Shown: positions 43,633-47,298 of the stretch, piece by piece | Layout: every line of letters starts with the position of its first letter | Numbering within the stretch: the stretch's first letter is position 1 | Origin: Flavonifractor avicola | GTDB taxonomy: Bacteria; Bacillota; Clostridia; Oscillospirales; Oscillospiraceae | Direction: 5' to 3' | Assembly: GCA_019116915.1 (NCBI GenBank) | Contig: DXAS01000094.1 | Span: 1-47,298 of the forward strand | DNA: 47,298 nucleotides | Notes under the pieces: generated by a model | Seen by the model: only the letters and a program-made list of their open reading frames with translations | Told to the model about the DNA's origin: nothing | The model's database searches: none | Program-made: the position numbers and the translations under genes

Positions 43633-43663
43633 ATGATATACCTTTGTGTTGCACAAATGTCAA
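43633..43663 (-). promoter_or_regulatory. MerR-type promoter of the ureohydrolase gene (site C)
   Basis: The minus strand has -35 TTGACA (43658-43663), a 19-bp spacer holding the dyad TTTGTG-CAA-CACAAA, and -10 TATCAT (43633-43638). It matches sites A and B over 22 nt (CYTYRTGTTRCACAARNGTCAA on the plus strand). It lies about 137 bp before the start codon. Confidence 0.85.
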
Positions 43664-43692
43664 GCAGTTTTTTTCTCTTGACTTTCTTCTTT

Positions 43693-43721
43693 TTGACTGC
43701 TAACCTAAAGTGGAATATTGA
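43693..43721 (+). promoter_or_regulatory. candidate promoter of the EutQ-like gene
   Basis: TTGACT (43693-43698) and TATTGA (43716-43721) are 17 bp apart, 40 bp before the ATG. The -10 is weak and overlaps the second GAATATTGAGAGCG copy. Just downstream TCCCTA (43727-43732) and TAGGGA (43743-43748) form a hairpin whose second arm holds the ribosome binding site AGGGAG. Confidence 0.4.
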
Positions 43722-43760
43722 GAGCGTCCCTACCAAATTTGATAGGGAGCGTGTTACTGT

Positions 43761-44189
43761 ATGAACCTGCAGGAAGACCTGATCCGAGAGATCGTCCAGC
43801 GTGTGCTGGCCCAAACCTCCGCCTGGAAGCAGAGCGACCCCTCCGGCGCGCTGCTCATCCATCCCAGCAGCGTGGAAACTGAGCCCTTTCAGGGCCGACA
43901 GGATGTGCGGGTCTATGACCTGACCACCCTGGAGGAGGCCCCCAACATGGGTGCCGGCCTGATGGAACTTCTGGATGGGGCAGACTTTGAGTGGACCCTG
44001 ACCTATGACGAATATGACTATGTGATGGAAGGCGAGCTTCAGATCGTTCTGGATAGCGGCGCCGTTCTTACCGGTCGGCCCGGGGATATTCTGTTTATCC
44101 CCAAGAACACCCATATTCATTTCCGCACCCCGGATCGGGCTCGCTACGTCTACTTCGTTTACCCTGCCAACTGGCAGCAAAATACTTAA
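43761..44189 (+). CDS. eutQ: EutQ-type cupin protein
   Basis: The 142-residue protein is the C-terminal cupin of EutQ: GAGLMELLDGADFEWTLTYD, VMEGELQIVLDSGAVLTGRPGD and LFIPKNTHIHFRTP, ending VYPANWQ. Salmonella EutQ is reported to have acetate kinase activity, and it is needed for the shell. The N-terminal 20 residues (EDLIREIVQRVLAQ) form an amphipathic helix similar to those of EutC, PduL and the accessory protein. Unlike most eut loci it is divergent from the operon, on the other side of the MerR gene. The ribosome site lies in a small hairpin. Confidence 0.85.
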   Translation: MNLQEDLIREIVQRVLAQTSAWKQSDPSGALLIHPSSVETEPFQGRQDVRVYDLTTLEEAPNMGAGLMELLDGADFEWTLTYDEYDYVMEGELQIVLDSGAVLTGRPGDILFIPKNTHIHFRTPDRARYVYFVYPANWQQNT

Positions 44190-44195
44190 TCCAAT

Positions 44196-44241
44196 AAAAA
44201 ATACGGTCTGTTCCATCGAAAGGAACAGACCGTATTTTTTA
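44196..44241. terminator. bidirectional intrinsic terminator after eutQ
   Basis: The arms AAAAAATACGGTCTGTTCC and GGAACAGACCGTATTTTTT have a 7-nt loop. It ends the eutQ transcript and any from the right. From 44242 to about 44459 there is AT-rich DNA with no recognised gene. Confidence 0.92.
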
Positions 44242-44515
44242 TTCTAATCATTTTATTCATATTTACTTTTATTAAACGAAATTTCAGCCCGGCCTCTATA
44301 ATCAATACGCCGAACAGAACCATCTGCGTACCCACTCCGATACGCTTCAAGTGTAGTACGCTCCTCAAATGGGCATTTACCTGCTCCATGTTCCCATTAG
44401 GTCCGGCGGCGGAATGAAATTGTGGCAAAGCGCAAAAGGATAACCTTGGATTTACCCTTTTAGACACTGCCGACTGTATAAGCAGGTGAAAAAGTGGTAT
44501 CGTTGTCCACAGACT

Positions 44516-44608
44516 CTACCGGGGCCATGCCGCCGCACCTATGGTCAGCCCTTCCAAGAGGGTCAGGAACAGGAGCAGGGCGGTCAAGCTTTTTTTCCAC
44601 AGCTTCAT
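44516..44608 (-). pseudogene. small exported peptide gene, apparently frameshifted
   Basis: ATG 44608 has GGAGGG upstream, and the frame reads MKLWKKSLTALLLFLTLLEG then GAAAWPR and a stop (30 residues): a signal-peptide-like N-terminus with charged start, hydrophobic core and AAA cleavage site. Shifting one base at the end continues as PVESVDNDTTFSPAYTVGSV to a TAA at 44460-44462, which looks like a natural mature tail. So the gene may encode a roughly 50-residue secreted peptide broken by one indel. No family was recognised. It lies 40 bp after the lipoprotein gene. Confidence 0.4.
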
Positions 44609-44648
44609 AAAATTCCCTCCTTCTTACCAATGATGCGGAACTGCTGCA

Positions 44649-45686
44649 TCAGGAAAAGAGCTCCTCAGGCTCTGCATCCAGAGGCAGGCCGCTGTCTGTG
44701 CTCTCCAGAACCACGTTGTAGGAGCCGTCCACCCGGGTTACCAGGGAGCCGCCGCCATTCAGGTCCACGCCGCCGTAGAGGACATCATATACGCTCTTGC
44801 CCTCGCCGCTGGAGGCGTAGCAGGCGACGCTGCTGATTTCTGTGGCATCCGGGCGATAGATACACCAGGCAAAGGTCACGCTCTCGACGTTGTTGCCGGT
44901 CTGATCGGTATTGAGGCCCAGGGCCCAGCGGCCGGGCTCGGGCTTAGCGGAGAGAACTGCAGCAATTTTATCCTGGATAGCATATTCCTGCTCCAGAAAC
45001 GCCGTGATGGCGTCGGCACTTTCAGGGCAGTTTTCCAGCACATCGTCCACGGCATTAGGCCCATAGCTGCAGATGCCCTGTATCACAGTAAACAGAGCAT
45101 CCACATCGCCGGAATAGGTACTGAAGGCCTCCAGATAGCTCTGCAGCGGCTTATTCAGCGCTTCCGGCAACCCATACTGGCTGAGTTCATCTGCCATCAT
45201 ACTGCTGTCAAAGACGCACTCTTGCAGCGCATTGTTGAAGAATTCCTCATTGAGCATAATCATGCGTTCCACGTCTGAGCGCTCAGCAAAGTTCCGCAGG
45301 ATGTCCGGCTTTGCCGCCGTGGCATAGGCGTCCTGGGCCAGCTGGGCAATGTCGGCCTCGTCCATCTGGGCCAGCTCCCCCAGGGTCTTGCCGCCGGCAT
45401 TTCCGGCATAGGCCGTGCCGTCGGCCTCCAGCAGAAGCAGAGTCTCCACCTGGGTGTCCTTACCCAGCTGGCTCACCGGGGTTTCAGTCACATACCAGAT
45501 AGACTCACCCTCTCCCAGCCAATTGCTGAGGGTGACGCCTTCGGCTGTGGCTCCCTAGCCAGAAGCAGAGGCCGGATCGTAAGTGGTGTTGGGGTGTGCT
45601 GCGGGATTGCCGCCACAAGCGGTGAGGCTCAGGGTCAGAGCCAGGGTCAGGCCCAGGGACATGAGTTTGGTCGGCTGCTTTTTCAT
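44649..45686 (-). pseudogene. lipoprotein with an in-frame amber stop at codon 44
   Basis: The gene starts MKKQPTKLMSLGLTLALTLS at 45686, with AAGGAGGA upstream, and has a lipobox LTACGG (lipidated Cys24). After TYDPASASG comes TAG (45555-45557), and the same frame continues GATAEGVTLSNWLGEGE for 300 further residues to 44649 (346 codons in all). The C-terminal domain ends EPEELFS; it is acidic and mostly helical, and no family was recognised. The downstream part has no good start of its own, so it is a pseudogene unless the amber codon is suppressed or is a sequence error. A one-base change from CAG, GAG, AAG or TGG would restore it. Confidence 0.75.
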
Positions 45687-45692
45687 AAAAAA

Positions 45693-45753
45693 TCCTCCTT
45701 CAATTCTGCAGGCTTTTTTGCCTTTGCTTCTTTGTCACAGAATCGAAGGAGGA
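45693..45753 (-). promoter_or_regulatory. inverted repeat covering the ribosome site of the lipoprotein gene
   Basis: The 16-nt arms TCCTCCTTCAATTCTG (45693-45708) and CAGAATCGAAGGAGGA (45738-45753) pair with one mismatch. In the minus-strand RNA the ribosome binding site GGAGGA of the lipoprotein gene forms one arm and the other arm is a copy of its complement; TTTTTT follows. It may block translation, or end the upstream gene's transcript. Confidence 0.55.
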
Positions 45754-45794
45754 GGTTTTAAATTTTCAAAAAATTTTTTGCAGAGAATTTGCGG

Positions 45795-47298
45795 TCACAG
45801 GCTGGGCTCAGCCAGGGGAATGTAGTGGGACCATCCTCTGGGTGCGCTGTAGTAGGTGACCCAGATGCAGCACACTTTGCCATCCTGATACACATACTGG
45901 TCCTGCAGCTTGAAGGTATCGTACTCCAGGAGGGAAGCAAACTCTGAACTGGAAATCCACTCCAGAGCAATTTCTGTAATCTCCTCGTCCGTCAGATCCA
46001 ACAGATCCCGCGGAGAAACCTCCTGTCCGGTGGCCAGATCGAAGGTCACATACTTCAGGTGACTACCGACGTTGGCGCCGTTGTAGCTTGATTGGTTAAT
46101 ACTTAAGCAGAGGTAGCGCTCGTCCTGGCCCATAATACTGGCTGAGATCTGCTCATAGAGGGGAGACTCATCTGTGGTGTATTCGATATCTTCCAGAAGC
46201 GAGAGATCTGGCAAATAATTCGCTTCCTCGTTTTTCAGATACTCGTTGGCAGCCTGATACCCCGGTTTCAGAGAATCAAACACGGGCAAGGCAGTGTAGA
46301 ACTCCACGCGCGACGTTCCCGAGTCCACGGAGCGGAAACGATAGGTGATGGCCGGGATTTCTAGCAATTGAGATTGGTCCAACGGCGTCACACCTGAATC
46401 CGGCAGTTCCACAGGCAGTGGGATGATGGCTGAACGTCCCGGCTCTGCCGACCACAGATAGCACACCACCCCGGATCGGATTATATAGTCCCAGTCTGCC
46501 GAGTCGGCGGAGGGGGCGTTGTCCTCCGTCAGATAGCCGGCGTATTCGCTGGATGCCACTGCGTCGTACAGCATGGCGGCAATCTCCTCCGCCGTTCCTC
46601 CGGTCAGGTCTTCCATGGTCAGCAACTCGCCGGTTCTGACATCAAAGGTAAAACCCCGCTGCCCCGGCATATAATCGGGACTGCACCGGCGGAGATGTAC
46701 GCTAACGAAGAAACCGTCCTGATAGATCAGCTGGTATTCCTCGCTGAAGGGAATGTTAAGGTCCTGTGCTGATACCTCGTTCAATGGGATCTCAGGGGAG
46801 AAGGGGTCAGAACGTACCAGATCCTTGAAGTATTGATTGATGATCTGGTATCCCTCACTGTTCTCCTCGAAAACTGGGTAGCTCATGGTGCCTCGCTGCT
46901 CAAACGTGCAGGCTGCCATGGGAACTGGATCTGTCCAGCGGGCGATAGTCTGCGTTATTTCTGTGCCCGCCGCCTCCGGGCTCTTCCCCGTATGGCCGAC
47001 CACACCGGCAGCTATGCCGCCCACGGCCACCACGCCTGCCAGAACAGCTGCCACCACCTTGATGCTGACGGCTCCGAGGATTCCGCCGGAGGTGGTACCT
47101 ACCGCTGTGCTGCCTGCAACAGTTCCTGCGGCTCCTGCCGCGGCGGAGGCCGTGGTGGTCTCAGCAGCGGTACTGCCTACTGCGGCACCGGATGCTCCGG
47201 CAGAGCCTGCGGTTGCCGCCGCACTGCCGGCGAGAACCGCTTTAACCGCGGTCGCCGCTGCGACCGGGTCCGCCTGGGATTCGGCGGCGCCGCGGAGA
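45795..47298 (-). CDS. RsiV-like (DUF3298) membrane protein with Ala/Gly linker, partial
   Basis: The frame is open to the right edge, so the true start is outside. It begins in an Ala/Gly/Thr-rich low-complexity linker (edge to about 47070), then one membrane segment (VKVVAAVLAGVVAVGGIAAGVVG-like, about 47000-47070) and an outside part of about 390 residues with two related DUF3298/RsiV-like repeats: SYPVFEENSEGYQIINQYF with FTFDVRTGELLTMEDL, and ALPVFDSLKPGYQAANEYL with VTFDLATGQEVSPRDL. Proteins like RsiV are anti-sigma factors that sense lysozyme outside. The N-terminal anti-sigma domain would be beyond the edge, so that function is inferred. Confidence 0.7.
   Translation of the reverse strand, partial: LRGAAESQADPVAAATAVKAVLAGSAAATAGSAGASGAAVGSTAAETTTASAAAGAAGTVAGSTAVGTTSGGILGAVSIKVVAAVLAGVVAVGGIAAGVVGHTGKSPEAAGTEITQTIARWTDPVPMAACTFEQRGTMSYPVFEENSEGYQIINQYFKDLVRSDPFSPEIPLNEVSAQDLNIPFSEEYQLIYQDGFFVSVHLRRCSPDYMPGQRGFTFDVRTGELLTMEDLTGGTAEEIAAMLYDAVASSEYAGYLTEDNAPSADSADWDYIIRSGVVCYLWSAEPGRSAIIPLPVELPDSGVTPLDQSQLLEIPAITYRFRSVDSGTSRVEFYTALPVFDSLKPGYQAANEYLKNEEANYLPDLSLLEDIEYTTDESPLYEQISASIMGQDERYLCLSINQSSYNGANVGSHLKYVTFDLATGQEVSPRDLLDLTDEEITEIALEWISSSEFASLLEYDTFKLQDQYVYQDGKVCCIWVTYYSAPRGWSHYIPLAEPSL

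Larger units (their letters stand above)
43585..43726. repeat. direct repeat GAATATTGAGAGCG, two copies flanking site C
   Basis: The 14-bp sequence GAATATTGAGAGCG occurs at 43585-43598 and 43713-43726, 128 bp apart in the same orientation, on either side of the MerR-type promoter C and near the start of the EutQ gene. It may be a duplicated regulator site or a copied promoter fragment. Confidence 0.5.

Noticed and set aside
42537..44216. A very long upstream extension of the ureohydrolase (559 residues)
   Set aside because: The extra N-terminus runs antisense to eutQ and through the promoter region; ATG 43496 has a good ribosome site and matches the family start.
44186..44467. A 93-residue minus-strand frame
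   Set aside because: It runs through a terminator and AT-rich DNA, has no ribosome site and resembles nothing; treated as non-coding.
45555..45557. Pyrrolysine or other planned recoding at the lipoprotein amber codon
   Set aside because: No recoding machinery is in the window and the site is a surface-linker region with no sign of a special role; kept only as a weak alternative.
1..47298. CRISPR arrays, tRNA or rRNA genes, insertion sequences, prophage
   Set aside because: No spaced repeats, tRNA/rRNA sequences, transposases or phage structural genes were seen.

Overview
The window looks like a chromosomal segment of a GC-rich, anaerobic, gut-type Clostridia, most likely an Oscillospiraceae relative such as Flavonifractor, Intestinimonas or Lawsonibacter. 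The reasons are Gram-positive style ribosome binding sites, SLH and Big_2 surface domains, butyrate-type fermentation genes, a clostridial-type ethanolamine microcompartment locus and an RsiV-like protein. The genus is inferred from gene style, not from a marker gene.

Bases 1-1491 hold the 5' part of a 4-hydroxybutyryl-CoA dehydratase gene (minus) and a cyclase-family gene (plus). They meet head to head with no spacer and both lack their N-termini, so this is a rearrangement or assembly breakpoint. Bases 1542-8597 are a minus-strand operon: acyl carrier protein, CocE/NonD hydrolase, holo-ACP synthase, phosphotransacylase, butyrate kinase, MFS transporter and HSL-type esterase. It reads as a dedicated ACP-linked catabolic route ending in ATP formation by acyl phosphate. 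A divergent PucR-type regulator (8774-10296) is split by a C9 tract. Then come an AEC transporter with a divergent LysR regulator, a TIR-STAND-TPR protein of the NLR-like defence type (12385-14859), and an SLH surface protein.

Bases 17081-18294 are a scar of gene fragments: a truncated sugar-binding protein, an AT-rich Mrr-like nuclease fragment and an unknown tail. Bases 18472-24862 carry two magnesium-type P-type ATPases, a 52-residue membrane protein and an orphan OmpR-type winged-helix protein. The same box (GCAAGG-N5-GCAAGG, 11-bp period) lies upstream of both ATPase genes.

Bases 25060-40023 are one long minus-strand ethanolamine (eut) microcompartment operon: kinase, eutH, A, B, C, L, E, M, M, T, pduL-type phosphotransacylase, an accessory protein, eutN, pduS-like, pduT-like, eutS, eutP and an alcohol dehydrogenase. 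The usual EutVW regulators are absent. Downstream of this block in the coordinates are a HAD phosphatase, a MerR-family regulator, an agmatinase-family ureohydrolase and a detached EutQ cupin.

The strongest new signal is a MerR-type regulon. Three minus-strand promoters, in front of the kinase/eut operon, the HAD phosphatase and the ureohydrolase, each have exactly 19 bp between -35 and -10, and each spacer holds the same TTGTGYAACAYRA dyad. The MerR gene sits between them. This suggests amine-head-group metabolism (ethanolamine or choline, their phosphates, and a guanidino compound) controlled as one unit by a MerR activator. The right end holds a lipoprotein gene interrupted by an amber codon and an RsiV-like membrane protein cut by the window edge.
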